This document shows positions 1 to 8,309 of a stretch of 64,000 nucleotides of DNA, in pieces; position 1 is the first letter of the stretch; every line of letters begins with the position of its first letter. The DNA is from Paenisporosarcina sp. HGH0030 (GTDB taxonomy: Bacteria; Bacillota; Bacilli; Bacillales_A; Planococcaceae): NCBI RefSeq assembly GCF_000411295.1, contig NZ_KE150421.1, positions 497,324 through 561,323 of the forward strand, given 5' to 3'. Made by a program: the position numbers and the translations under genes. The notes under the pieces are model-generated. The model saw only the letters and a list, made by a program, of their open reading frames with translations, did not search any database and was not told where the DNA came from.

Positions 1-17
1 GAAAGGAGGTCAAATTG

Positions 18-563
18 ATGAAAGAACTTAACCTAATTAAAAAGTCGATAAAGGGAAACAAGGGATGTCTAGAGGAACTTCTTGTTATAAACGGCGATCA
101 ATTGTACCGTACTGCTTATTTGTATGTTCGAAATAGGGAAGATGCCTTGGATGTTGTTCAAGAGACATCCTATAAAGCTTTTTTATCAATTGGTAAATTG
201 AAAAATGAAGAGTTCTTTTTAACTTGGCTAACAAAAATACTTATAAACTGTTCGTATGATGTCTTAAAAAAGAGCAAGAAAGAATTACCTTTGAACAATA
301 TGATCGAGCTTACTGCGGATAAAAGGGAAAAAAGAGAGGAGATTCTAGACTTATTAGAGGCTATTAATAGTCTAGATAAAAAGCATAAAAATGCTATCAT
401 TCTTTTTTATTTTCATGATCTCCCTATAAGTGAAGTGGCTAATGTGATGAACATACCGGAAAGTACTGTAAAAACTTATTTGAGTAGAGGGAAAGATCGA
501 TTAAAAAAATTGTTAGGAGGAATGAACTGTAATGGAGAAAAAATCATTTCGAGAAGTATATGA
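18..563 (+). CDS. ECF-type RNA polymerase sigma factor
   Basis: A sigma-70 family extracytoplasmic-function factor of about 181 aa that would direct RNA polymerase to a small stress regulon. Region 2 is near residues 20-90 (the segment reading YLYVRNREDALDVVQETSYKAF). Region 4 is near 120-170, with the helix-turn-helix ending in IPESTVKTYLSRGKDRLKK. The ATG at 18 is preferred over the TTG at 15 because the GGAGG at 5-9 sits 8 nt before it. The 3' end overlaps the next gene by 32 bp, so the two are translationally coupled, as is usual for ECF sigma/anti-sigma pairs. Any autoregulatory promoter lies left of the window. The family is certain; the regulon is unknown. Confidence 0.93.
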   Translation: MKELNLIKKSIKGNKGCLEELLVINGDQLYRTAYLYVRNREDALDVVQETSYKAFLSIGKLKNEEFFLTWLTKILINCSYDVLKKSKKELPLNNMIELTADKREKREEILDLLEAINSLDKKHKNAIILFYFHDLPISEVANVMNIPESTVKTYLSRGKDRLKKLLGGMNCNGEKIISRSI

Positions 564-1893
564 GAAAATTGAAGTACCTAAAGATGGTGTTTTAAATGCA
601 ATAAAGTCCGGAAAGGAACGTGCTAGTCATAATGGACCCGAAAATAAAAAAAGTACAAAAGTTGTATGGTTTTCAGTTGCTGCTGCAACTATATTTATTT
701 CTTCAAGTTTCATTTCTCCTTCAATATCTCACGTTATGGCGGAAGTACCGTTTCTAGGAAATGTGTATACTGCTTTCAGTGATGCTGTAGGTCGAGATTT
801 ACAATCCCAAGATTTGATAACAGAATTGAATCAAACCTATAGTTATAAAGGTGTAGATGTATCTATTACAAATGCTTATTATGATGGAGCTGTCGTAGGA
901 GTTGCTTTTTCTGTTAAAGGAAATGTAAAAACGGAAGAAGATGGAAGTGTTCAAGGGTTTTATGAAATATTTGATGGTAAAGATGGCATTTCTGATAGTA
1001 AAGAAATCGTATATATGGAGCCATCAGAGAATGGCTATATAGGGCATATACAATTAAGCTATCCAAAAACAGAATTACCTTCAGAAACTTCTTTCCCACT
1101 TGAATTTAAGAGAATAGGTACAAAGGAAGGAAGTTGGCGATTCGACGTTCCGATAAACCAATTACCATACGAGACAGTATATGTTGACAAAGGAACTAAC
1201 GAAGAGGATGCAGAAATTAATGTTCATTTCGATTCAATTATTGAAGGTAAAGCATCAACAGCTATTAATTATACAGCTACTTTTCCAATTCAAGGAAAAC
1301 ATGATCAAGTACGACTAGAGGCATATGATGATCAAGGTAAAGAAATCAATATCTCCATAGACGGAATAGACCTAGAAACTGTCAAAGAGAACAATAGAAT
1401 TATTGTTAAAGGCAGAAGTATTATTCCACAGTCTATAAAGGGAGAAACTAGTTATATAGAGGTTCTTCCTAAAGTGGCATTAAGTGAACCTGATCATTTT
1501 ATTAAGTTAGATGAAGCAACTCCTGTCGAAGTTAATGCTGAAAGGCAAGATTTAGCTGTTGGAATAGAAAATATTATCAAGACAGATAAGAGCATTACTT
1601 TTGATTTCCAAATAAATAATGGTAATAACATGAATCAACACTTTACGGTTTTTAGTAATTTTGCCCGAAATGATGTCACTTTGGTTAAAGAATCAGAAAA
1701 AGAGATTTATGAGAAGCCGATTAAACACTCAGTCGAAGTAATTAACAAAGATAACTTACGCTTTACAAGCACATTTGATATTAGTGAAATTGATGATTTT
1801 AACCTAGATGACTATGTAATAAGAGTTAATATGGGTTCATTGAGTGCCAATATTCCTGTTGAGTTAGAGAAAGTTAAAATTGATTTAAATTAA
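532..1893 (+). CDS. Membrane anti-sigma factor, DUF4179 family
   Basis: Probable cognate anti-sigma factor of the preceding ECF sigma gene. A short cytoplasmic N-terminus (residues 1-42) would bind sigma. One membrane segment follows at about 43-63 (VVWFSVAAATIFISSSF). The DUF4179 motif comes next (VPFLGNVYTAFSDAVGRDL), then a long extracytoplasmic beta-rich region of about 350 residues. The start is an ATG inside the sigma gene after TTAGGAGGA. Length (453 aa) and layout match DUF4179 proteins encoded beside sigma genes. The signal sensed is not evident. Release by regulated proteolysis is a family-level expectation, not something visible here. Confidence 0.85.
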   Translation: MEKKSFREVYEKIEVPKDGVLNAIKSGKERASHNGPENKKSTKVVWFSVAAATIFISSSFISPSISHVMAEVPFLGNVYTAFSDAVGRDLQSQDLITELNQTYSYKGVDVSITNAYYDGAVVGVAFSVKGNVKTEEDGSVQGFYEIFDGKDGISDSKEIVYMEPSENGYIGHIQLSYPKTELPSETSFPLEFKRIGTKEGSWRFDVPINQLPYETVYVDKGTNEEDAEINVHFDSIIEGKASTAINYTATFPIQGKHDQVRLEAYDDQGKEINISIDGIDLETVKENNRIIVKGRSIIPQSIKGETSYIEVLPKVALSEPDHFIKLDEATPVEVNAERQDLAVGIENIIKTDKSITFDFQINNGNNMNQHFTVFSNFARNDVTLVKESEKEIYEKPIKHSVEVINKDNLRFTSTFDISEIDDFNLDDYVIRVNMGSLSANIPVELEKVKIDLN

Positions 1894-1910
1894 ATGGAAA
1901 ATCTTTTAAT

Positions 1911-1945
1911 AGCCAACCTTTGTTTATCGAGGGTTGGCTTTTTTA
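1911..1945 (+). terminator. Rho-independent terminator after anti-sigma gene
   Basis: AGCCAACC (1911-1918) pairs with GGTTGGCT (about 1932-1939) and is followed by a T run. It lies just after the anti-sigma stop codon and ends the sigma/anti-sigma operon. Confidence 0.85.
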
Positions 1946-2063
1946 TAAACAAAATTTAAATTGTTGAAGAAAAAGCTTTTGATAATTGGAAACTTATATC
2001 AAAGTTGTATCAACTTTAATTAGCTAAAGGAAGCTTTAGTGAGTTTGTGAATGATTACACTTA

Positions 2064-2082
2064 AACTAACGGGTGCTTTAGT
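2064..2082 (+). repeat. Intergenic repeat, type A copy 1
   Basis: AACTAACGGGTGCTTTAGT, one arm of a dispersed palindromic repeat seen at about ten other places in the window. It sits directly before a terminator hairpin, as in other copies. Confidence 0.75.
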
Positions 2083-2089
2083 CAATATA

Positions 2090-2125
2090 GAGCAACGTCA
2101 TTTAATGACGTTGCTCCTTTTATTT
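2090..2125. terminator. Bidirectional terminator
   Basis: GAGCAACGTCA (2090-2100) and TGACGTTGCTC (2106-2116) form a perfect 11-bp stem with a 5-nt loop, followed by CTTTTATTT. It lies between the plus-strand genes and the convergent recombinase gene. Confidence 0.85.
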
Positions 2126-2963
2126 AAAAGTACTTCTGATAATATTCTTTCCGTAACCTTCCACTTAGTTGAGCGTAAATTCGGGTAGTTTCACTCTTCT
2201 CGTGACCCAGTAGACTTTGAATGACTTCGATGGGTGCTCCATTATTCAACAGATGAGTAGCATAGCTGTGTCTGAGTTGATGGGGATGGATCTCTTTATT
2301 AATTCCAGCACGATTTGAAATCCTCTTGATGATGTACCTCATTTGGGCGACACTCATTATATGGGGGTGTCTTTCAGTGACAAAGATGGCTGGGTCATTG
2401 TCAGTGCGACTGTCCATATAGCGTTTAAGCCATATGTCGCACCGTATATTAAAATAAACTTCCCTCTCCTTATCGCCTTTTCCTCTGACTATTGCAGATC
2501 GATTGGACCAATTAATATGGTTCTTTTCTAACGAAACGATTTCTCCGATCCGACAACCCGTTGAAAACATTAACTCAAAGATTGCTTTTTCAATTGGTAA
2601 ATGACAGGCTTCACGCAAAAGTTCGATTTCCATTTCGGTTAAATACTTGGGTATCCGCTTGCCCACTTTCGGTTCTTTAATTTTCGCAGCTGGATTCTTA
2701 AGTATGTTGCCTTCTTCATGGGACCATCGGAATAATGATTTCAGAAATCGGATTCTATGTGCAAGACTTGCTGGTTTTAAATGCTTCCCTGAAATCGCAA
2801 GGTATTCTTTCAATTGAATTGTGTCCAGAGTTGTTATTTCAATATCCTTAAAATATTCAATAAGTAATGACAATTGGAGCCGATAAGCCTTTAATGTCTG
2901 TGGAGAAAAGCCTTCAATCCTTTTATCAGATTCAAATGCTTCCCATGCTTTTGACAGTAGCAA
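2124..2963 (-). CDS. Tyrosine recombinase / phage-type integrase (XerC/XerD-like)
   Basis: Site-specific recombinase of 279 aa. An N-terminal SAM-like core-binding domain lies at about 1-85. The catalytic domain (about 100-279) has all expected residues: Arg in FSTGCRIGEIVSL, Lys in RGKGDKERE, the His-x-x-Arg box in HPHQLRHSYATHLL, His in LLGHEKSETT and the nucleophile Tyr in TRIYAQLS. It therefore looks active. It is a single gene without an excisionase or att site that I can see, unlike the housekeeping xerC/xerD contexts. A 38-bp fragment resembling its coding sequence occurs at 38753-38790, so relatives of this gene have moved around the chromosome. Confidence 0.9.
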   Translation of the reverse strand: MLLSKAWEAFESDKRIEGFSPQTLKAYRLQLSLLIEYFKDIEITTLDTIQLKEYLAISGKHLKPASLAHRIRFLKSLFRWSHEEGNILKNPAAKIKEPKVGKRIPKYLTEMEIELLREACHLPIEKAIFELMFSTGCRIGEIVSLEKNHINWSNRSAIVRGKGDKEREVYFNIRCDIWLKRYMDSRTDNDPAIFVTERHPHIMSVAQMRYIIKRISNRAGINKEIHPHQLRHSYATHLLNNGAPIEVIQSLLGHEKSETTRIYAQLSGRLRKEYYQKYF

Positions 2964-3075
2964 TTTTGTTCCCCCTCAAAAAAAGTATCGTTAAAGGAAA
3001 TATTGCCATTTCTATCGAAATTAAGACATATTGATAGTTTAATAACGGGTTAGGATAGTTGAAGGGGTGAAGAGG

Positions 3076-3273
3076 TTGGATAGACAAAGAACATTTTTCT
3101 ATGGGTTTATAGTTGGTTTTATATTAATGATTTTTCCTATACCCTCCTTTTTCTTTTGGAGAGACGTCATGGAACATGTTGAATTGATTTTTCGATATTT
3201 TGGATTTTTAATGTTAGTAGTATGTGGAATTCCATTAATTATTGATGTTATTCGAAACTTTACTATTAAATAA
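3076..3273 (+). CDS. Small two-helix membrane protein
   Basis: Unrecognised protein of about 65 aa with two hydrophobic segments (about residues 8-25 and 40-58 of the product). The TTG at 3076 is favoured because AAGGGG (3062-3067) lies 8 nt upstream. A GTG at 3067 would add three residues but has no good ribosome site. It is followed closely by a copy of the dispersed repeat. No function is proposed. Confidence 0.5.
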   Translation: MDRQRTFFYGFIVGFILMIFPIPSFFFWRDVMEHVELIFRYFGFLMLVVCGIPLIIDVIRNFTIK

Positions 3274-3291
3274 ATCCCTGTGGAGTTCTTA

Positions 3292-3321
3292 TTGAACTAA
3301 CGGGGCAGTTTAGTTGAATAA
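3292..3321 (+). repeat. Intergenic repeat, type B copy
   Basis: TTGAACTAACGGGGCAG followed by TTTAGTTGAATAAG: inverted arms around a GGGGCAG core, the 'type B' form of the dispersed repeat. Confidence 0.7.
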
Positions 3322-3380
3322 GAAGGTTTTTTCTCGAATGTGTTGAATAAGTTAATATATGTAAATTATTGAGCAAAAGG

Positions 3381-3446
3381 GGTGCTTTACTTCAAGTCTG
3401 GGGAGTAGCACTTTTTTTCTTGAACTAACGGGGCAGGTTAGTTGAA
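3381..3446 (+). repeat. Composite intergenic repeat (type A + hairpin + type B)
   Basis: A degenerate type A arm (GGTGCTTTACTTCAAG, 3381-3396) is followed by a short hairpin with a T run near 3411-3419. A type B palindrome (TTGAACTAAC...GTTAGTTGAA, 3420-3446) comes next. The same A-hairpin-B order recurs at 3771-3863 and 62790-62869. Confidence 0.7.
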
Positions 3447-3487
3447 CAGGCAGTATGATAAAATTTATAAAGTGTCGGAGTGATTAT

Positions 3488-3754
3488 ATGAAATATACAT
3501 GCCAATGTTGTGGATATAAAACTCTTAGAGAAGGAACACGGGATAGTTATGATATTTGTAAAGTTTGTTTTTGGGAAGATGATCTTGTACAAAATGAGGA
3601 TCCGGATTTTGAAGGTGGGGCAAATGAAGTCTCTTTGAGACAAGCACAAAGGAATTTCAAGTTGTTTGGAGTAAGCGAAATGATATATAAAAACAATGTT
3701 GTAAAACCTGTTGTTGGGGGTTACGCCAAAGACAAAAATTTCAATCCACTATAG
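3488..3754 (+). CDS. CPCC-type cysteine-rich small protein
   Basis: 88-aa protein of the cysteine-rich CPCC family: an N-terminal CQCC motif, then CKVCFWEDD, which suggests a small metal-binding (zinc-ribbon-like) fold, then an acidic middle and the segment ANEVSLRQAQRNFKLFG typical of the family. The ATG at 3488 is chosen because CGGAG (3476-3480) lies 7 nt upstream; an upstream in-frame ATG at 3455 has no ribosome site and lies next to the repeat. Proteins of this family are often found near toxin/immunity loci, but nothing here shows such a role. Confidence 0.75.
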   Translation: MKYTCQCCGYKTLREGTRDSYDICKVCFWEDDLVQNEDPDFEGGANEVSLRQAQRNFKLFGVSEMIYKNNVVKPVVGGYAKDKNFNPL

Positions 3755-3770
3755 CGTTTTGAAATTACTT

Positions 3771-3863
3771 GTTCAACTAACGGGTGCTTTAGTAAAAATC
3801 TTTGGGCTGCTTTGGTAGCCCTTTTTTTCTTTTTCAACTAACGGGGCAGGTTAGTTCAATAAG
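3771..3863 (+). repeat. Composite intergenic repeat with terminator
   Basis: Type A arm (3771-3793), a terminator hairpin GGGCTGC/GTAGCCC (3804-3821) with T7, then a type B palindrome (3831-3863). It is the clearest example of the modular unit and probably terminates the CPCC gene. Confidence 0.75.
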
Positions 3864-3893
3864 TGGTGTATTTAAAGATGAAAAGGTGAGGAC

Positions 3894-4172
3894 ATGAAAT
3901 GTTTAAACTGTGAAGGTTTCAATGAGAAAATACCAATAACTTCGCCTTACCAATACTTTAATCTATTAAATCAACTTAAAGCGATAATAAGCCAGGGCAC
4001 ACTTGTACTTATCGAAGGTAATTGTGATATAAATGATTTGAAATCTGGTGGTACTTGGCCAAACGATAATATTTACCATACTTTTCAGTGTGAAAAGTGC
4101 ACTAGAAAATATCAACTTTCAATTGAAACATACCATGGGTCAAATGGCGAATGGGATATATACAAAAATTAG
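3894..4172 (+). CDS. Hypothetical protein with two CxxC knuckles
   Basis: 92-aa soluble protein. CLNC at residues 3-6 and CEKC in the last third would form a four-cysteine zinc-ribbon. The rest has no motif I recognise. The ribosome site AAGGTGAG (3883-3890) is well placed for the ATG. It is the third small gene in a row bounded by the same intergenic repeat. It may be an orphan immunity-like protein, but that is only a contextual guess. Confidence 0.6.
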   Translation: MKCLNCEGFNEKIPITSPYQYFNLLNQLKAIISQGTLVLIEGNCDINDLKSGGTWPNDNIYHTFQCEKCTRKYQLSIETYHGSNGEWDIYKN

Positions 4173-4185
4173 TATGTATTATGTA

Positions 4186-4213
4186 TTGAACTAACGGGTG
4201 CTTTTAGTTGAAG
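4186..4213 (+). repeat. Intergenic repeat, type A copy
   Basis: TTGAACTAAC ... TTTTAGTTGAAG: a near-complete type A palindrome directly after the preceding stop codon. Confidence 0.7.
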
Positions 4214-4271
4214 ATTCGATTTCCGAAATAATCAATCTTTTTTATAAAAGTGAATAGCAATGAACAGGTGA

Positions 4272-4319
4272 AACCTCTTATTTTGATCAAACTTTGTTCA
4301 AAATAAGAGGTTTGTTTTT
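4272..4319. terminator. Strong terminator hairpin
   Basis: AACCTCTTATTTTGA (4272-4286) and TCAAAATAAGAGGTT (4298-4312) form a perfect 15-bp stem followed by a T-rich tail. A related hairpin with the same TTTTGATCAA core lies at 55990-56034. Confidence 0.85.
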
Positions 4320-4369
4320 CACCAAAAAATTGAGGATTCTCGCTAAATTTCTATCAATCTTTATTCAAA

Positions 4370-4830
4370 GGTTACAGTGGCGGACGCGTTTCGCGGGCAC
4401 GGCTTCAGTCTCCTCGTCACTAGAAAAACCGGTGCTCCTACATCGCTTCGTCGCAAACGAATAGTGCAAACTTACATTTGCACTATTCGTTTCCTGCGGG
4501 TTCTTCAGCTCGTGCTGTTCCCGCTGAAAAGATTGGGTCCAATGGGAATTTGTTCCTAATCTTTGCGACGAGTAACCGCAGGAGCAGTTGTTTTCCGCCG
4601 CAACCACTCCAATCAAAAGAAATTGCTTCTGTAAGCGTGTCTCTGCAAAATATTTAAGTTGGAAGGTGGTTGGCTATTTCTGAAGACTCCTGCGGAAAAA
4701 CGAAACAAGCTAGATCCCACAGGCTCAGCTGTCATAGACAGCTGAGCCGAGGAGGCTAGCGTTTCGTCCGCGGAAATTTCGATAGAGTGCAAAAATAAGA
4801 ACTCAATTTTTATACTTTTATATTAATTAT
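4370..4830. repeat. Large hairpin-rich noncoding repeat (copy 1)
   Basis: A 460-bp GC-richer stretch with no convincing gene. The part from about 4555 to 4830 recurs in inverted orientation at 10055-10355. It contains a 16-bp perfect stem (4455-4470 with 4477-4492), a 12-bp stem GGCTCAGCTGTC/GACAGCTGAGCC (4722-4733 with 4737-4748), and GCTAG/CTAGC outer arms. Similar 'cctcctcg...cctgcggg' palindromic repeats are common between genes in Bacillaceae. Short open frames on both strands follow the hairpins and are not genes. Confidence 0.75.
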
Positions 4831-4959
4831 TATTCTTTTGTTTGAGGGATTTTTGCAGATAATAGAATCCCCATGCACGTCTTCAATATATTGATAAGTT
4901 TCTATAGGTTGACCAATTAAGTATAGAATCTTCTTTTGCCATGGAATTAAATGACTCCT

Positions 4960-5595
4960 TTAATGATTGGGGTAGGGATTGTTGTTGGGATTATATTCTT
5001 GCGTTGTATGGCTATCGTATTGATTAATGTTACATGAATAAAGCGCATTGCTTTCTTCAGTCTTTATGCAGCTCGTAGGTGGTCCGATATAAGTAGGGGG
5101 ATCAAGCGGGGCGATGGCTTTTTTCCATTCCCTTTTATCCAAGCAATAGGTATGCGCCATAATACTTGCAGGTGTCAGCTTCAAAATATCGGAACCAAGA
5201 ATTACTTGAGGCGTTGGGGCATCAAAGATTGCAAGTAGATGTGTGGAATCCTCTGTGGCAAATTCATAATGCCACCAGCCTTGGGGGATGTTGACAACTT
5301 CCCCTGGAGTAATTGAATAATTTTGAAATTGCCTAGTAAATGGATTTAGTAATGAAACAGCCACTGCTCCAGAAATGCAATAAACAAGCTCTTCAGCATT
5401 AGGGTGATAATGTGGCTCGACGACATTGGTGGCACTAAGGTAAATATCAAGTAAAGATAAATTCTTCAAAGTATTTAATTGCTGTTTTCCTAAAATATTT
5501 ATTAAGTTTTGGTTATCTTTTTTAAAGAAAGGACTTTTATTAACATCAAAAGCAAACTGCGTATTTTTTGAGGTGTAATCAATTGGTGAACTCAT
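4960..5595 (-). CDS. Cupin-fold protein
   Basis: 211-aa cupin. Motif 1 is PHYHPNAEELVYCISG (His-x-His with a following Glu), and motif 2 is PGEVVNIPQGWWHYEFA with the third metal-binding His. This suggests a single-domain metal-binding cupin related to oxalate-decarboxylase/germin-type proteins. No signal peptide is seen. The C-terminus is Asn/Pro-rich. The ribosome site AAGGTAGG precedes the ATG. It stands alone, beside the noncoding repeat. The substrate cannot be inferred, so a catalytic or a storage/spore role remains open. Confidence 0.75.
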   Translation of the reverse strand: MSSPIDYTSKNTQFAFDVNKSPFFKKDNQNLINILGKQQLNTLKNLSLLDIYLSATNVVEPHYHPNAEELVYCISGAVAVSLLNPFTRQFQNYSITPGEVVNIPQGWWHYEFATEDSTHLLAIFDAPTPQVILGSDILKLTPASIMAHTYCLDKREWKKAIAPLDPPTYIGPPTSCIKTEESNALYSCNINQYDSHTTQEYNPNNNPYPNH

Positions 5596-5933
5596 AAGTC
5601 GACCTACCTTTAAACTATTGTAATATGCAGATTAAGCACATTCTTCGCATGATATGTTTTAAATTGAATTGTTGTGTAGTACGAACGAAAATTTCACAAA
5701 AAAAGAAGAAGTATTATTAACAATAAAACTAAGGCCGGGTAGAGTACCAATTCTTTTTGATTTACCTTTTGGTTGTCTAGAGATGAGAATTTTACAGAAT
5801 AAACGTAATAATAAAAAATAAGGGTTATCAATTCATATAGGAATTGATAACCCTTTTGCATTGCTTCTTATTTAAATTTTTGTATTTCGAAAATGAATCC
5901 GTTAGCAAAAGGTCCTTTTGCTATTCCATAATC
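5596..5933. other. Intergenic region
   Basis: Apart from the terminator at 5806-5858, I see no gene, repeat or clear promoter in this 338-bp stretch. Confidence 0.6.
5806..5858 (-). terminator. Terminator of proC-namA operon
   Basis: AGGGTTATCAATTC (5821-5834) and GAATTGATAACCCT (5841-5854) form a 14-bp perfect stem. The A-rich stretch on its left is a T run on the minus strand, fitting the end of the namA transcript. Confidence 0.85.
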
Positions 5934-6956
5934 TTATAGCCAGCCACGTTCGTATTGGATCGGTGATTTGATTTCCGTACGCAGTTCTTTTGCTGCACGA
6001 TATGGCCAGTATGGATCGCGTAATAATTCACGTGCCAAAAAGATTAAATCAGCACGATTATTCTTCAGGATTTCCTCAGCTTGAAGTGGAGAAGTAATCA
6101 TCCCGACTGCACCTGTAGCAATCGGAGTCCCATGTTTAATCGTTTCAGCAAACGTAACTTGGTAGCCAGGGAATGAATCGATGGATGCAGGAACGTTTGC
6201 TCCCGAACTTACGTCAACCAAATCAACATCTTGCTCTTTCATCCACTTGGTCATCGTTACATACGCTTCTGGTGTCATGCCGCCTTCCGTATAATCATGT
6301 GCGGAAATGCGGACAAACAATGGACCTTCCCAAATGCTACGAACTGCGTCAATCACTTCGCGAAGCAAGCGGTAGCGGTTTTCGTCACTGCCCCCATATT
6401 CATCCGAACGTTTATTTGTTAATGGAGATAAAAATTCATTGATTAAGTACCCATGTGCACCGTGCAGTTCAATGACATCGAATCCAACTTCTTTGGCACG
6501 AATTGCCCCAGCCTTAAAAGCATTGACTGTATTAGCAATATCATCTTTTGACATCTCAACTGGTGTTTTATATTGGTCATTAAATGCAAGAGGGGAAGGG
6601 GCGAAAATGTCACCATCCACCGTTGATTTACGACCGGCATGTGCGAGCTGGATACCCGTTTTCGCGCCATGTAATTTCATGGATTGAACAAGTTCAGTCA
6701 AACCTGCTGTGTGCTCATCACTCCATATGCCTAAATCCTTTACAGAAATTCGGCCTTCGGGTAAGACTGCCGTTGCTTCTAAAATAATCAATCCTACTTG
6801 GCCAACTGCACGTGTTGGGTAATGGACGTGATGCCAATCTTCAACATGCCCATTTTGATTATGACTTGAATACTGGCACATCGGTGCCATCACGATTCTA
6901 TTTTTGAATGTTACATTTTTGATTGAATATTCTTCGAATAATTTAGCTTTTGCCAT
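5934..6956 (-). CDS. namA: NADPH dehydrogenase NamA (YqjM, Old Yellow Enzyme family)
   Basis: FMN-dependent ene-reductase of 340 aa, the length of B. subtilis YqjM. It reduces electrophilic alkenes and some nitro compounds with NADPH and serves in xenobiotic/oxidative defence. Visible signatures: APMCQYSS near residue 26, with the redox-tuning Cys and active-site Tyr; [10 protein letters not shown]; and [18 protein letters not shown], with the paired His that bind substrate. The barrel ends with an FMN-phosphate site ([21 protein letters not shown]). AAAGGAGG precedes the ATG. Only 50 bp without a terminator separate it from proC upstream, so it is probably cotranscribed behind the T-box. Confidence 0.95.
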   Translation of the reverse strand: MAKAKLFEEYSIKNVTFKNRIVMAPMCQYSSHNQNGHVEDWHHVHYPTRAVGQVGLIILEATAVLPEGRISVKDLGIWSDEHTAGLTELVQSMKLHGAKTGIQLAHAGRKSTVDGDIFAPSPLAFNDQYKTPVEMSKDDIANTVNAFKAGAIRAKEVGFDVIELHGAHGYLINEFLSPLTNKRSDEYGGSDENRYRLLREVIDAVRSIWEGPLFVRISAHDYTEGGMTPEAYVTMTKWMKEQDVDLVDVSSGANVPASIDSFPGYQVTFAETIKHGTPIATGAVGMITSPLQAEEILKNNRADLIFLARELLRDPYWPYRAAKELRTEIKSPIQYERGWL

Positions 6957-7006
6957 AAAATGCTATTCCTCCTTTTATGTATATGAGGTAGTATAGCAAA
7001 TTTATC

Positions 7007-7819
7007 CTAAATATAGCGCTTCCCAAGCTCACGGGAACGTGTTTCGGCTTCGTTCAAACAACTTCCAAGCATGTCGATAAATCCTTTTTCCTGTAAAGCT
7101 TGGATTCCGGCTTCTGTTGTCCCTCCTGGACTTGTCACATGTGCTCTAAGTGTAGCTGGTGAATCGGTTGACTGTTTTAACATTTCTGCTGAACCAGCCA
7201 AAGTTTGGACAAGTAAGTTACGTGCAACATGTGGGGCAAGCCCACTTGCGACCGCCGCTTTTTCAAAGGCTTCCACAAAATAATAGACATAAGCAGGACC
7301 GCTGCCTGATAAAGCCGTAATGACATGCAGCTGATCTTCTTCCACTTCAATGACGGAGCCAATAGTACTCAGCAGTTGCATAATTTCCTCTTTATCAGTT
7401 TGATTCATTTGTTCATTCCAGGCCACAGCACTTGCAGACATCCCGATGGTTGCGGAAGTGTTCGGCATACAACGGGCAAGTGGACGTTCGCCCAGACCTT
7501 GCTCGATTGTCGCCATTGGAACTCCTGCTAGAATCGATAACACAACAGCAGTCTTCGAAAGGTAAGGGGCAACTGCCTGCATGCCCGCCTGGACGTCTTT
7601 CGGTTTCATTGCCAAGATAATCAAATCGGCCGTTTTCAAAATTTCCTTGTCATCACAAACGAGTTGTACTCCGTATGTTTCATGAAGGGAAGTCAACTTC
7701 TTGCGATCGGATTTGTTCATAACAAATACGTTCTGCGGGGCAACAGTTGCCTCTTTCATCCAGCCATGAATCATCGCTTGGGCCATCGAACCTGCTCCAA
7801 CAAATACAATCGTTTTCAT
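7007..7819 (-). CDS. proC: Pyrroline-5-carboxylate reductase
   Basis: Last enzyme of proline synthesis, reducing pyrroline-5-carboxylate with NAD(P)H. 270 aa. N-terminal Rossmann motif FVGAGSMAQAMIHGW; mid-protein AMKPKDV; C-terminal signature ALSGSGPAYVYYFVEA and the ProC box VTSPGGTTEAGI. The ribosome site AGGAGGAG precedes the ATG. In position and neighbours (yqjP and yqjQ divergent beside it) it matches B. subtilis proI (yqjO). Expression is predicted to rise when uncharged tRNA-Pro accumulates, through the T-box in its leader. Confidence 0.97.
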   Translation of the reverse strand: MKTIVFVGAGSMAQAMIHGWMKEATVAPQNVFVMNKSDRKKLTSLHETYGVQLVCDDKEILKTADLIILAMKPKDVQAGMQAVAPYLSKTAVVLSILAGVPMATIEQGLGERPLARCMPNTSATIGMSASAVAWNEQMNQTDKEEIMQLLSTIGSVIEVEEDQLHVITALSGSGPAYVYYFVEAFEKAAVASGLAPHVARNLLVQTLAGSAEMLKQSTDSPATLRAHVTSPGGTTEAGIQALQEKGFIDMLGSCLNEAETRSRELGKRYI

Positions 7820-7841
7820 TGTTACTCCTCCTTTTTTGTAT

Positions 7842-8085
7842 AAAAAAATGCGCTCCCGTCCTAATGAAAGGACGAAAACGCATGTTTCCGCGGTACCACC
7901 TTGTTTTGCCCCACATGGAACACAACTTGTTCCTTCTTATCGCGAAGGCACGGCCATGTTTGCATGGCGGCTCAAAAGTAGGTTCATCCTGTGAGCGGGA
8001 AGTGTGTCTTTCAGCCGGTGAACACACTCTCTACATTCCTTCAACATGATTACTGTTCTTTATCAAAGCCTGAACGTTCTAAATT
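7842..8085 (-). promoter_or_regulatory. T-box riboswitch, proline (CCU) specifier
   Basis: Read on the minus strand, the leader has the canonical T-box AAGGTGGTACCGCGG (complement of 7888-7902). It is followed by a terminator (7849-7863 pairing with 7867-7883, then a T run at 7842-7848). Upstream is Stem I with a GCTGAAAGACAC-type segment and the specifier region TGAACCTAC, in which the codon following GAA is CCT (7982 down to 7980). CCU is a proline codon, matching the gene controlled. The T-box and terminator are directly visible; the specifier assignment is by position. Confidence 0.93.
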
Positions 8086-8091
8086 ATTGAA

Positions 8092-8121
8092 ATTATAGGC
8101 TTGCTTACGAAGAGTTGTCAA
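8092..8121 (-). promoter_or_regulatory. Sigma-A promoter of proC leader
   Basis: On the minus strand TTGACA (8121-8116) and TATAAT (8097-8092) are both perfect, with an 18-bp spacer. Transcription would begin near 8085, just ahead of the T-box Stem I. Confidence 0.85.
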
Positions 8122-8244
8122 CTGTTGAATAAAAATTCGAAAGATAATTATTTCATTGTATGCAGAGATGGGTGCAACTTTTCCATTTTTGTTCAACTTT
8201 CGTGAATTCGTTGTTACTCCTCATTTTTTTCACTAATCTTAAAA

Positions 8245-8273
8245 GTGACGCGAACTTGGAAAACTTGTACAAT
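8245..8273 (+). promoter_or_regulatory. Candidate promoter of yqjP
   Basis: TACAAT (8268-8273) with a weak GTGACG -35 box (8245-8250), spacer 17 bp, about 35 bp before the yqjP start. Confidence 0.35.
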
Positions 8274-8309
8274 AGAGTGAATAGTGATTCATTTTAAGGA
8301 GAATGCCAT

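Noticed and set aside
2124-4319. Integrative element bounded by the recombinase
   Set aside because: No att repeats, no tRNA gene and no other phage or plasmid gene are visible next to it.
4365-4616. Open frames on both strands within the hairpin-rich repeat
   Set aside because: They follow palindromic DNA, lack ribosome sites and family motifs, and the DNA is a repeat found again (in part) at 10055-10360.
6173-6787. Several plus-strand frames opposite namA
   Set aside because: Shadows of a well-conserved enzyme gene on the minus strand; no ribosome sites.
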